In this document: piece by piece, positions 41,122 through 49,698 of the stretch
How the letters are laid out: each line of letters begins with the position of its first letter
How positions within the stretch are numbered: the stretch's first letter is position 1
Origin: Mycobacterium conspicuum
GTDB taxonomy: Bacteria; Actinomycetota; Actinomycetes; Mycobacteriales; Mycobacteriaceae
Direction of reading: 5' to 3'
DNA length: 64,000 nucleotides
Assembly: GCF_010730195.1 (NCBI RefSeq)
Contig: NZ_AP022613.1
Coordinates: forward strand, 5,022,001 to 5,086,000
Translations under genes and position numbers: made by a program
The notes under the pieces: model-generated
Database searches by the model: none
Told to the model about the DNA's origin: nothing
The model's input: the letters and a program-made list of their open reading frames with translations, nothing else

Positions 41122-42520
41122 GGCGCTCCTTCAAGATCCTGCGCAAAACCTTGCCCGACGGCAGGCGCGGAATATCGTCGACGAATACGACGCGGCTCAA
41201 CCGCTTGTAGGACGCCAACTTCGCGTCCACCCGCGCGGTGAGCTCGGCCGCCACCGCGGGATTACCGGGAGCGTGCGTGGCGACCGCGGCAACGATCGCT
41301 TCGCCGTTGATCCCGTCCGGAACACCAAACACCGCACAGTCTTTCACGGCCGGATGCCCATGCAGCACCGTCTCGACCTCGGCGGGTGCGACCTGAAAGC
41401 CGCGCACCTTGATCATCTCTTTGAGACGGTCCGTGATCCGAAGCCAACCGTCTGCGTCGAGCCAGCCGACGTCCCCGGTGCGGTACCAGCCGTCGCACAG
41501 CACTTCTGCGGTCGTCTCGGCGGGTAGATATCCCGCCATCAGCGATGCCGACCGACCCTGAATTTCGCCCGTCTCGCCCGGACCGAGCGGCTCCCCGGTC
41601 TCCAGCGAGACCACCCGCACTTGCACGCCCGGGGCGGCGCGCCCGACGGAGTCGAGTCGCGGCGCGTCAAGCGGATTGCAGGCAATGACAGGCAGTTCCG
41701 TGGTGCCGTACGCGGGAACCCACCCCACGCCGCTACGCCGGGTCACGATCTCTGCGATGTCCCCACTGACCGGAGTGGCACCCCACATGATGAACCGCAG
41801 CGACGAAAGGTCGAACGACTCGAGTTCGGGATGTGAGGCGATGGCCAGCGCGATCGGCGCGACCGCCATTTCGACTGTGATGCGGTCACTTTCGATGTGG
41901 CGCAGCACCCGGTCGATATCGAATCGGGGATGCAGCCGCATCCAAACACCCGTCCGCAGCGCCGTGATGATGTTGAGCAGGCCGAGGATGTGCGACGGCG
42001 GAGTGGCGACCTGGATGCGGTCACGGTTCGTCAGTTGTAGCGCGTCACGCCACTGCCCGACGGCAGTGTCCAGCGACGCATGGGTGTGCCGCACCGCCTT
42101 GGGCAGACCGGTGGTGCCCGAACTGAAGACCAGCAGCGCGTCGTTGTCCGGCCCCTCATGCCTGCGCGGGCTCGTCATCGCTTCGACGGGGGTGACCGGG
42201 TCGTCGAGGTGCAGCATCGGCATCAGATCGGCCAGCACCGGGTGATCACCGACGGCGTAGGCCGGGCTCGTCAACCCCAGCGCATGGTCGACCTCGTCAT
42301 GCTTCCAGGCGGGACTGATGAGCACCGCGGCCGCGTCCAGGCGCCAGATCGCGAGCAGGGCGGCGACGAACTCGGGGCGGTTGGAGGCCATGATGGCGAC
42401 CCGCTCACCTGCCGTTACACCGGTTTTCGTCAGCGTCGTGGCCAGACCGCCGACCAACGCGTCGAGCTGAGGCAGGCTTAATTGCCGTTCCTCGAACACG
42501 AGCGCGGCCGGTGCGGTCAC
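41099..42520 (-). CDS. AMP-dependent acyl-CoA synthetase/ligase (FadD-like)
   Basis: 473 residues from GTG 42520 with GGGAGGA upstream. ANL-superfamily motifs: LLVFSSGTTGLPKAVRHTH (P-loop), YGTTELP, DGWYRTGDVGWLDADGWLRITDRLKEMIKVRG, and the catalytic Lys in LPSGKVLRRILKER. About 30 residues shorter at the N-terminus than usual. Activates a carboxylic acid as acyl-AMP, then acyl-CoA, for the downstream dehydrogenase and hydratase. The operator at 42561 is 41 bp upstream. Confidence 0.92.
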   Translation of the reverse strand: MTAPAALVFEERQLSLPQLDALVGGLATTLTKTGVTAGERVAIMASNRPEFVAALLAIWRLDAAAVLISPAWKHDEVDHALGLTSPAYAVGDHPVLADLMPMLHLDDPVTPVEAMTSPRRHEGPDNDALLVFSSGTTGLPKAVRHTHASLDTAVGQWRDALQLTNRDRIQVATPPSHILGLLNIITALRTGVWMRLHPRFDIDRVLRHIESDRITVEMAVAPIALAIASHPELESFDLSSLRFIMWGATPVSGDIAEIVTRRSGVGWVPAYGTTELPVIACNPLDAPRLDSVGRAAPGVQVRVVSLETGEPLGPGETGEIQGRSASLMAGYLPAETTAEVLCDGWYRTGDVGWLDADGWLRITDRLKEMIKVRGFQVAPAEVETVLHGHPAVKDCAVFGVPDGINGEAIVAAVATHAPGNPAVAAELTARVDAKLASYKRLSRVVFVDDIPRLPSGKVLRRILKERHGCTSDR

Positions 42521-42560
42521 GTCCTGTTCCTCCCAGGGCTTGAGAACATTATCGCGTAGT

Positions 42561-42575
42561 GAGAATAGTATTCTC
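42561..42575. promoter_or_regulatory. Perfect palindromic operator, identical to the one at 3441
   Basis: GAGAATAGTATTCTC, the same 15 bases as 3441-3455, in the 90-bp divergent region between the AMP-ligase operon (minus) and the ferredoxin gene (plus). An extra half-site GAGAAC begins at 42542. Exact recurrence about 39 kb apart supports control by one regulator. Confidence 0.75.
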
Positions 42576-42610
42576 TATACTGAAGAATACAAGTACGGCA
42601 GGGGAGACGG

Positions 42611-42922
42611 ATGACAGGTCCGGTGAACGGCGCCGAGGTCGGCTCCGAGACTGGCACGGTAACGATCCACCTCGATCGCAAGAAGGTGACGGTTCCGCTG
42701 GTTCCCGGCGAGACGCTGCTGGAAACCGCGCGGCGGGCCGGGCTCGAGGCACCGTTCAGCTGCGAGGCCGGAAACTGTGGCACCTGCATGGCCAAGCTGG
42801 AAGAGGGGCACGCGACGATGCGGGTGAACGACGCACTGGACGACGACGAGGTGGCCGAGGGCTACATTCTGACATGCCAGGGCGTACCCGACACGACGTC
42901 AATCACGGTGCGCTACGAGTAG
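42611..42922 (+). CDS. [2Fe-2S] plant-type ferredoxin
   Basis: 103 residues. Cluster ligands Cys51, Cys56, Cys59 (CEAGNCGTC) and Cys89 give the classical CX4CX2CX29C spacing. Starts at ATG 42611 just after GGGGAG. A free-standing electron carrier rather than a reductase domain. It shares its operator with the P450 operon at 4358 and is a candidate donor for that P450. Followed after 21 bp by a small barrel protein. Confidence 0.92.
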   Translation: MTGPVNGAEVGSETGTVTIHLDRKKVTVPLVPGETLLETARRAGLEAPFSCEAGNCGTCMAKLEEGHATMRVNDALDDDEVAEGYILTCQGVPDTTSITVRYE

Positions 42923-42943
42923 CAGTCACAAGAGAGGCGATTC

Positions 42944-43252
42944 ATGGCCAAGGGCATCATGTACGTCGAAAGCTGGCCGAGCTCACCCGAGCGCGAGCAG
43001 GAGTACAACACCTGGTACAACGAGGTCCATCTGCCCGAGCTGCTCGCGCTCGACGGCATCGTCGGGGCCCGCAGGCTGCGCCCGGTCGACGGTACCGGCC
43101 CCTACGTTGCCCTCTACGAGCTTGAGGGCGACGACCTACAGGCCATCCTGGACAACATGGTCGCCAACGCTGGACAGCTACACATGTCCGACGCCCTGAA
43201 GTTGGATCCCGCACCTATCCCGCGGCTGCTCGAGACGACCATCGAGGTCTAG
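42944..43252 (+). CDS. Small EthD/dimeric alpha-beta-barrel-like protein
   Basis: 102 residues. The start MAKGIMYVESWPSSPEREQEYNTWYNEVHLPELLAL contains the WYNEVHxPE signature of EthD-like and DUF4286-like dimeric ferredoxin-fold proteins. Such proteins often accompany oxygenases and may act as small isomerases, monooxygenases or helpers. In one operon with the ferredoxin. It ends overlapping the convergent CoA-transferase by 4 bp. Confidence 0.82.
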   Translation: MAKGIMYVESWPSSPEREQEYNTWYNEVHLPELLALDGIVGARRLRPVDGTGPYVALYELEGDDLQAILDNMVANAGQLHMSDALKLDPAPIPRLLETTIEV

Positions 43253-44289
43253 CTGTCGCTCAGCTCCGGCGGAGGCCGGTAGTCGGGCTGATAACCGGAA
43301 ACGTGGATTGGACTGCCTACGAGGCGGAAATCGCCCGCAGTCACAACCACTTCCGGCGTCGCCTTGAGCGCCTCGGGCAGCGTCCTGACCGCCGCCGCTG
43401 GAACTCCGAGCGGACGCAGCCGCGCTTCCCATCCCGCGGCGGTGTCGGTCGCCAGCATCGCCGTGACGACCGCCAGCACCTCGTCGCGGCGGTCAACTCG
43501 CTCGGCCATCGTTTCGAAACCGCCGATACCCGCCTCGGTGGCAAAGGATTTCCAGAAGCCGTCATGCGTGATGAACAGCGCCAGATACCCGTCGGCCGTC
43601 GGGAATAGCTGGGCCGGAACGTAATACGAATGCGCGCCATACGGGCGGCGCTGCGGCTCGACACCGTTGTTGAGGTAGGCCGACGCGTGATAGTTCAGCT
43701 GCGACAACATGACGTCGCGCAGCGACACGTCCACCTGACCGCCCGTGCCGGAGATGATCTTGGCCAAAAGCCCCAGTGCCGCGGCCATTCCGGTGGAGTT
43801 GTCCGCCGATGAGTAACCCGGCAGGGTCGGTGGACCGTCCGGATCACCGGTCAACGCGGCGATGCCGAAACCGGCCTGCACCACGTAGTCGAATGCCGGA
43901 TCGTCGCCGCCGTGCAGGCCGAAGCCGGTGATCGCGACGCAAACGATCCGATCGTTGTACTGGCGCAGGTGCTCGTAGGTGAGGCCCAGCCGGCGGATGG
44001 CCGAGGGCTTGAGGTTGACCAACAGCGCGTGCGAGCCGGCCACCAGCTCGCCCAAATGTTGTTGTCCCGCTTCGGAATTCAGGTCCAGGCAGACGCTGGA
44101 CTTGTTGCGGTTGAGGCTGGCGAAGTAGGACGGCCCCACCCCGCGCGAGATCTCGCCGCCGGCTGGTTCGATCTTGGTGACCTCGGCACCGAGATCGGCC
44201 AGCAGCATGGTCGCATACGGGCCGGCCAACATGGTGCCGACTTCGAGGATGCGAATCCCCGCCAGCGGCCCGGCGTTTGATTCGGTCAA
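43249..44289 (-). CDS. Class III (CaiB/BaiF) CoA-transferase
   Basis: 346 residues, one domain. Opens GIRILEVGTMLAGPYATMLLADLGAEVTKIEP; RNKSSVCLDLNSEAGQ; the catalytic Asp is in VDVSLRDVMLSQL. Could activate a free acid or racemise a methyl-branched acyl-CoA, a step often needed before B12 mutases. Last gene of the mutase operon; start overlaps the LLM gene stop (ATGA). Confidence 0.91.
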   Translation of the reverse strand: MTESNAGPLAGIRILEVGTMLAGPYATMLLADLGAEVTKIEPAGGEISRGVGPSYFASLNRNKSSVCLDLNSEAGQQHLGELVAGSHALLVNLKPSAIRRLGLTYEHLRQYNDRIVCVAITGFGLHGGDDPAFDYVVQAGFGIAALTGDPDGPPTLPGYSSADNSTGMAAALGLLAKIISGTGGQVDVSLRDVMLSQLNYHASAYLNNGVEPQRRPYGAHSYYVPAQLFPTADGYLALFITHDGFWKSFATEAGIGGFETMAERVDRRDEVLAVVTAMLATDTAAGWEARLRPLGVPAAAVRTLPEALKATPEVVVTAGDFRLVGSPIHVSGYQPDYRPPPELSDS

Positions 44290-45242
44290 CGCAACTCCGT
44301 CGCGAGCTCGGCGATCATCTCGCGGGTCCGCTGTTTGGAGGCGACCAGTTCGTCGCGGTTCTCGCCGATCGGCAGCAACCGCACAGACAGGTCCGTCACG
44401 CCGGCGTCGGCGAAACCGCGCATCCTGGCCAGGATCGCTTCTTCGTCACCGGCGGCGCACAAATCGCCCACATCGCGGGCGTCGCCGCGGTCGAGCAGCC
44501 GTTGGTAGTTGGGCGACACCTCGGCTTCACCCAGGATGCGATTGGCCCGCTCCTTAGCCTCGTCGACTTGTGCAGGCGCACAAAGACATACCGGGATGCC
44601 CGCGACGATGCGCGGCGCCGGACGCCCGGCATCCGCGGCGGCCTTGGTGATCTTCGGTGCGATGTGATCACCGATCGCGCGCTCGTCGGCCATCCACAAC
44701 ACGGTGCCGTCGGTGAGTTCACCGGCAATCTGCAGCATCACCGGACCAAGCGCGGCGACCAGCACCGGCATCGGGGTGTCGGCCCCGATCGCCAACGGAT
44801 TGTGCACCGTGAACGAATCGTTCTCGACGTCAACCGGTCCCGGTCCGGCGATGGCGGCATTGAGCACCTGCAGGTAGTCGCGGGTATAGGCGGCCGGCTT
44901 CTCATACGGCAAGCCGAGCATGTCGCGGATGATCCAGTGGTGCGACGGGCCGACGCCCAACGCCAGCCGACCGCCGGCTACCGCATGCGTCGAGAGCGCT
45001 TGGCGGGCAAGGGCGATCGGATGCTGGGCCTGCAACGGCACCACCGCGGTGCCCAGCTCGATGCGCGAGCTGTGAGCGGCCATCAGCGACACCATGGTGA
45101 GACAGTCGAAGTCGTTGGGCACCTGCGGCATCCACGCGGTATCCAGACCCGCGGATTCGGCCCATTCGATGTCAGAGGCCAGCTTGGCCACCTTACGGGC
45201 CATGTCGCCACGCTCGGCGCCGATCATCACTCCGATGCGCAC
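44286..45242 (-). CDS. LLM-class F420-dependent oxidoreductase
   Basis: 318 residues. MRIGVMIGAERGDMARKVAKLASDIEWAESAGLDTAWMPQV at the N-terminus, ELGTAVVPLQAQHPIALARQALSTHAVAGGRLALGVGPSHHW, and PMPVLVAALGPVMLQIAGELTDGTVLW. This is the actinobacterial F420-type luciferase-like pattern. Probably a hydride-transfer dehydrogenase or reductase. Overlaps the B12-domain gene by 16 bp within the mutase operon. Confidence 0.91.
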   Translation of the reverse strand: MRIGVMIGAERGDMARKVAKLASDIEWAESAGLDTAWMPQVPNDFDCLTMVSLMAAHSSRIELGTAVVPLQAQHPIALARQALSTHAVAGGRLALGVGPSHHWIIRDMLGLPYEKPAAYTRDYLQVLNAAIAGPGPVDVENDSFTVHNPLAIGADTPMPVLVAALGPVMLQIAGELTDGTVLWMADERAIGDHIAPKITKAAADAGRPAPRIVAGIPVCLCAPAQVDEAKERANRILGEAEVSPNYQRLLDRGDARDVGDLCAAGDEEAILARMRGFADAGVTDLSVRLLPIGENRDELVASKQRTREMIAELATELR

Positions 45243-45655
45243 TGTGTTTCCTTTACGGCTGGGTCCGGGGTTCCGGTGAGCGCACGGATGTTGCGCACCA
45301 GAACGTCAAGCGGTGTCCCGGTGGGAAACACCGCGGCGGCACCGGTTTCCAATAGTTTGGGCACGTCGGCATGCGGGATGGTCCCGCCCACGACGACGGC
45401 GATGTCCGCGGCGTCGGCCGCGCGCAACGCCTCGATGGTGCGTGCGGTCAGCGCCAGGTGCGCGCCGGAGAGAATGCTCAGGCCGACGACCGCCACGTCT
45501 TCCTGGACAGCGATCGAGGCGATGTCCTCGATGCGCTGCCGGATGCCGGTGTAGATGACCTCGAAGCCGGCGTCGCGCAGGGTGCGCGCCACGATCTTGG
45601 CACCGCGGTCATGCCCATCGAGACCGGGCTTGGCGACCAAAACACGAACGGTCAT
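45227..45655 (-). CDS. Cobalamin-binding small subunit of an acyl-CoA mutase
   Basis: 142 residues, a free-standing B12 domain. Base-off/His-on motif DGHDRG in VLVAKPGLDGHDRGAKIVA, GLSILSGAHL, and VVVGGTIPHADVPKL. Carries the lower-ligand His for adenosylcobalamin. Its ATG immediately follows the large-subunit stop at 45656, so the two form an alpha/beta mutase as in isobutyryl- and 2-hydroxyisobutyryl-CoA mutases. Confidence 0.93.
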   Translation of the reverse strand: MTVRVLVAKPGLDGHDRGAKIVARTLRDAGFEVIYTGIRQRIEDIASIAVQEDVAVVGLSILSGAHLALTARTIEALRAADAADIAVVVGGTIPHADVPKLLETGAAAVFPTGTPLDVLVRNIRALTGTPDPAVKETQCASE

Positions 45656-47233
45656 CTAGAACACCACCGGCTGCTGGAATTCGCCCCACACTGCCTTGAG
45701 CGCGGACACCATTTCACCGACCGTGCAGTACGCATTGGCGCAGTCGATCAACTTGTTCATCAGGTTGTCAGTTCCTTCGGCGGCGCGCGACAACGCCGCA
45801 AGGGTGGATTCGACCGTGGCCGAATCTCTTTCGGACTTTACCTTGGACAGCCGCTTCAGCTGCAGATCACGCCCTTCGGCGTCGAGCTCGTAGGTGACGA
45901 CGTCGTGTTCGGGCTCCTCGGTCACGAACCGGTTGAGCCCGACGACCGGGCGGGCGCCGGATTCGATGTCCTGGTGGATCTTGAATGCCTCGTCGGCGAT
46001 CAGGCCCTGTAGGTAACCGTCCTCGATGGCGTGCACCATTCCGCCGTGCCGCTCGAGGTCGGACATGATCTCGATGATGCGGGCCTCGGTGGCGTCGGTC
46101 AGCGCCTCCACGAAGTACGAGCCACCCAACGGGTCCGCGACGCTGGCCACGCCGGTTTCGTGCGCGAGGATCTGCTGGGTGCGCAGCGCCAGCGTGGTGG
46201 TTTCCTCGGTGGGCAACGCGAACGGCTCGTCCCAGGCCGCCGTGAACATCGACTGGACACCACCCAGCACCGCGGCCATCGCCTCGTAGGCCACCCGGAC
46301 GATGTTGTTGTGGGCCTGCGGCGCGTACAACGATGCGCCACCACAGACGCAGCCGAAACGGAACATCGCCGCCTTGTCCGTTTTGGCGCCATAACGTTCC
46401 CGCACGATCGTGGCCCAACGTCGCCGTCCCGCACGGTATTTGGCGATCTCTTCGAAGAAGTCCCCGTGGGTATAGAAGAAGAACGAGATCTGCGGTGCGA
46501 ACTGGTCGATGGTCATTCGACCCCGCTCCACCACCGTGTCGCAGTAGGTGACGCCGTCGGCAAGGGTGAACGCCATTTCTTGCACCGCGTTGGCGCCGGC
46601 GTCACGGAAGTGTGCCCCGGCCACCGAGATGGCATTGAATTTCGGGACCTCGGCCGCGCAGAACTCGATGGTGTCGGCGATCAACCGCAGCGACGGCTCC
46701 GGCGGCCAGATCCAGGTGCCGCGAGACGCGTACTCCTTGAGGATGTCGTTCTGGATGGTCCCGGTGAGCTTGGCGCGCGGTATGCCCTTCTTCTCGGCGG
46801 CGGCGACATAGAACGCCAGCAGTATCGCGGCCGTGCCGTTGATCGTCATGCTGGTGCTGAGCTTGTCCAGCGGAATGCCGTCGAACAGGATCTCGAAATC
46901 GGCCAGCGTGTCGACCGCGACACCGACGCGGCCGACCTCCTCACCGAACTCGGGGTCGTCGGAGTCGTAGCCGCACTGGGTGGGCAGGTCGAGCGCAACG
47001 GAGAGCCCGGTCCCGCCCTGCTCGAGCAGGTAGCGGTAGCGACGGTTGGACTCCTCGGCGGTGCCGAAGCCGGAGTACTGCCGAAACGTCCACAGCTTGC
47101 CGCGATAGCCGGACGCGAAGTTGCCCCGGGTGAAGGGAAACTCCCCGGGCGCAGGACTCTCCGCGCGGATATCCCCCGGCCCGTAGACGGGCTGCAGCGG
47201 GATGCCGGACGGAGTATGGGCCGTATTATCCAT
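45656..47233 (-). CDS. Acyl-CoA mutase large subunit (methylmalonyl-CoA mutase family)
   Basis: 525 residues from ATG 47233; the longer frame runs into the divergent SDR. It has the TIM-barrel catalytic domain only, with the B12 domain on the next gene. Compared with methylmalonyl-CoA mutase, Tyr89 is kept (Tyr53 in RQYSGFGT), Arg207 is kept (Arg171 in KEYASRGTW) and His244 is kept (His208), but the adjacent Tyr243 is Ala207 (VAGAHFRDAG). The Tyr/Arg pair points to a carboxylated (malonyl-like) substrate, unlike isobutyryl-CoA mutase. The Ala suggests a larger pocket. Substrate inferred only; likely chaperone is the MeaB-like GTPase. Confidence 0.92.
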   Translation of the reverse strand: MDNTAHTPSGIPLQPVYGPGDIRAESPAPGEFPFTRGNFASGYRGKLWTFRQYSGFGTAEESNRRYRYLLEQGGTGLSVALDLPTQCGYDSDDPEFGEEVGRVGVAVDTLADFEILFDGIPLDKLSTSMTINGTAAILLAFYVAAAEKKGIPRAKLTGTIQNDILKEYASRGTWIWPPEPSLRLIADTIEFCAAEVPKFNAISVAGAHFRDAGANAVQEMAFTLADGVTYCDTVVERGRMTIDQFAPQISFFFYTHGDFFEEIAKYRAGRRRWATIVRERYGAKTDKAAMFRFGCVCGGASLYAPQAHNNIVRVAYEAMAAVLGGVQSMFTAAWDEPFALPTEETTTLALRTQQILAHETGVASVADPLGGSYFVEALTDATEARIIEIMSDLERHGGMVHAIEDGYLQGLIADEAFKIHQDIESGARPVVGLNRFVTEEPEHDVVTYELDAEGRDLQLKRLSKVKSERDSATVESTLAALSRAAEGTDNLMNKLIDCANAYCTVGEMVSALKAVWGEFQQPVVF

Positions 47234-47302
47234 CGGTGAATAACGTACTTGCAAAAAAAGAGAATGCCAATACCACACGCTTGACCAGGCCAAAGGAGAC
47301 CA

Positions 47303-48127
47303 ATGGCTGACAAAACGCTCGCCGACCGCACGGTGGTGATTTCCGGCGGGAGCAGAGGCATCGGCCTCGCGATCGGAATCGCGGCCGCCCGGCGGGGCGC
47401 CAATGTGGTGCTGCTGGCCAAGACGGACACGCCGCATCCCCGCCTGCCCGGAACGGTGCACACCGCGGCCGCCGACGTCGAGGCCGCGGGCGGCAAGGCG
47501 CTGGCGGTGGTCGGGGATGTGCGCCGCGAGGAGGACGTGCAGCGCGTGGTCGACGCCGCGGCGCAGCGGTTCGGCGGCATCGACGTCTGTGTCAACAACG
47601 CCAGCGCGATTGCGGTGGACCCGACGGCCGCGCTGTCGGCCAAGAAGTACGACCTGATGCTGGAGATCAACTGCCGGGGCACGTTCCTGCTCACCAAGGC
47701 CTGCGTCCCGTACCTACAGAAATCGGCCAACCCGCATGTGCTGACCATCTCGCCGCCGATCAACATGAACCCGCGCTGGTTGGGCGCCCACCCCGCCTAC
47801 ACGCTGTCCAAGTACGGCATGACACTGCTGGCGCTGGGCTGGGCGGCGGAATTCGCCGACACCGGGATCGGGTCGAATTGCCTTTGGCCCGAGACATATA
47901 TCGCCACGGCGGCCGTGGCCAACATGGCCGACGGTGACCGTTTGGCCGAGTCGTCGCGTAGCCCCGAGATCATGGGCGACGCCGCCGTCGAGATCGTCTC
48001 CCGGCCCGCGCGCGAGGCCAGCGGCAACTGCTACATCGACGCTGAGGTGCTGCGGTCCGTCGGGGTCGCCGATCTGTCCCGTTACGGCGGCGGCGCCCAA
48101 CCTATTCCGGATCTTTTCCTGGACTGA
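47303..48127 (+). CDS. Short-chain dehydrogenase (HSDL2-like)
   Basis: 274 residues. ISGGSRGIGLAIGIAAARRGANVVLLAKTD, VNNASAIAV, SPPINMNPRWLGAHPAYTLSKYGM (Tyr and Lys of YxxxK). The long NADP-loop TDTPHPRLPGTVHTAAADVEAAGG and the NASAI motif are typical of hydroxysteroid-dehydrogenase-like 2 proteins. Divergent from the mutase operon across a 69-bp A-rich promoter region. GGAG precedes the ATG by 5 bp. Confidence 0.9.
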   Translation: MADKTLADRTVVISGGSRGIGLAIGIAAARRGANVVLLAKTDTPHPRLPGTVHTAAADVEAAGGKALAVVGDVRREEDVQRVVDAAAQRFGGIDVCVNNASAIAVDPTAALSAKKYDLMLEINCRGTFLLTKACVPYLQKSANPHVLTISPPINMNPRWLGAHPAYTLSKYGMTLLALGWAAEFADTGIGSNCLWPETYIATAAVANMADGDRLAESSRSPEIMGDAAVEIVSRPAREASGNCYIDAEVLRSVGVADLSRYGGGAQPIPDLFLD

Positions 48128-48146
48128 CGACTAAGCTGCTGTCGAC

Positions 48147-49694
48147 ATGACGGTTCCCAGGCCATCGGCCGCCGACATCGACGCCGCGGCCCAACACTTC
48201 GGCTTCCACCTCGACGCCGACGCCCGACGGGATTACCTGGCGGCCGTCGAGGGCTCACTGCGGTCCTACGACGCGGTCGACGAGCTGTACGACGCGGTCG
48301 CGCGGCCCCAGGTCCCCGAACGCGCCTACCGGTTCCCTGAGCCGGGCGACAACCCGCTGGGCGCCTGGTACGTCACCACCCAGATCAGCTCCGGCGCCCA
48401 GGGTCCGCTCTCCGGCAGGGCGGTGGCGGTCAAGGACAACATCGCCGTCGCCGGGATTCCGATGATGAACGGATCCCGCGCCGTGGAGGGTTTCGTCCCC
48501 AGCCGCGACGCCACCGTCGTGCAGCGGCTGCTCGCCGCCGGGGCAACGATCGCCGGCAAAACCGTCTGCGAGGATCTGTGCTGCTCGGGATCGAGCTTCA
48601 CCTCGGCCAGCGGGCCGGTGCGCAACCCATGGGACACCACGCGGGAAGCGGGCGGATCGTCGAGCGGAAGCGGCGCGCTCCTCGCCGCCGGCAAGGTCGA
48701 CCTGGCGCTTGGCGGCGACCAAGGCGGGTCGATCCGGATCCCGGCGGCGCTGTGCGGCGTCGTCGGGCTCAAGCCCACCCACGGGCTGATCCCCTACACG
48801 GGGGCCTTTCCGATCGAGCGGACCATCGATCACCTCGGTCCCATGACGCGCACCGTGGCCGACGCCGCGCTGCTGCTCGACGTGCTGGCCGGGCCCGACG
48901 GGTGGGACCCGCGCCAGCCCGCGACGATCGCAGGAATCTCCAACGCGGATTACCGCGCCGCGCTCACCGGCGACGTGGCCGGGTTACGGGTCGGCGTGCT
49001 CACCGAGGGCTTCGGGCAGTATGGCTCGCTGCCGGAAGTGGACGAGCTGGTCCGGTCGGCCGCGCAGCGATTCACCGAGATCGGCTGCAGCGTAAGCGAA
49101 ATCAGCGTGCCCTGGCACCGCCACGCTCTTGATGTCTTCACCGTCATCATCACCGACGGCGCCAGCGCCCAGATGTTGGACGGAAACGGATACGGCGTCG
49201 GCGTGGACGGGCTCTACGACCCAGAACTCATGGCGCACTTCGCAAGACAGCGAACCGTCAAGGCCGATCAATTGGCCAGCACGGTCAAGGCGGCGGCGCT
49301 GTGCGGGCACTACGCGCTGAACACGCTGGGCGGGGCGTCGTATGCCAAGGCGCGCAATCTGGTACCCCATGCGCGGGCCGCGTACGACGAGGCGCTCTCC
49401 CGCCACGACGTGTTGGTGTTGCCCACGGTGCCCGGCACCGCCGAAACGCTGCCGGAGGGCAATCCGCAAGACGCCGCGCCGCTCAAACATGCGCACGGCA
49501 AGGCGCTCAACACCGCACCCATGGACATCACCGGTCATCCCGCCATCTCGGTGCCCGCCGGCCTGGTCAACGGCCTGCCCGTGGGAATGATGATCGTGGG
49601 CAAGCGATTCGACGACGCCACCGTGCTAAAGGTCGCCGATGCGTTCGAGTCCCTCTGCGGCGGTTTCCCCACTGCTCCCGGCCACGCCGCGTGA
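48147..49694 (+). CDS. Amidase-signature enzyme (Rhodococcus-type enantioselective amidase)
   Basis: 515 residues. Ser-cisSer-Lys triad: Lys96 (AVKDN), Ser172 region (GGSSSGSG) and nucleophile Ser195 (GGDQGGSIRIPA). GGDQGG in place of GTDTGG, and THGLIPYTGAFPIERTIDHLGPMTR, match the nitrile-hydratase-associated amidases of Rhodococcus. It would hydrolyse a carboxamide to acid and ammonia. No nitrile hydratase is in the window. Follows the SDR by 19 bp, so probably co-transcribed. Confidence 0.92.
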   Translation: MTVPRPSAADIDAAAQHFGFHLDADARRDYLAAVEGSLRSYDAVDELYDAVARPQVPERAYRFPEPGDNPLGAWYVTTQISSGAQGPLSGRAVAVKDNIAVAGIPMMNGSRAVEGFVPSRDATVVQRLLAAGATIAGKTVCEDLCCSGSSFTSASGPVRNPWDTTREAGGSSSGSGALLAAGKVDLALGGDQGGSIRIPAALCGVVGLKPTHGLIPYTGAFPIERTIDHLGPMTRTVADAALLLDVLAGPDGWDPRQPATIAGISNADYRAALTGDVAGLRVGVLTEGFGQYGSLPEVDELVRSAAQRFTEIGCSVSEISVPWHRHALDVFTVIITDGASAQMLDGNGYGVGVDGLYDPELMAHFARQRTVKADQLASTVKAAALCGHYALNTLGGASYAKARNLVPHARAAYDEALSRHDVLVLPTVPGTAETLPEGNPQDAAPLKHAHGKALNTAPMDITGHPAISVPAGLVNGLPVGMMIVGKRFDDATVLKVADAFESLCGGFPTAPGHAA

Positions 49695-49698
49695 AAGA

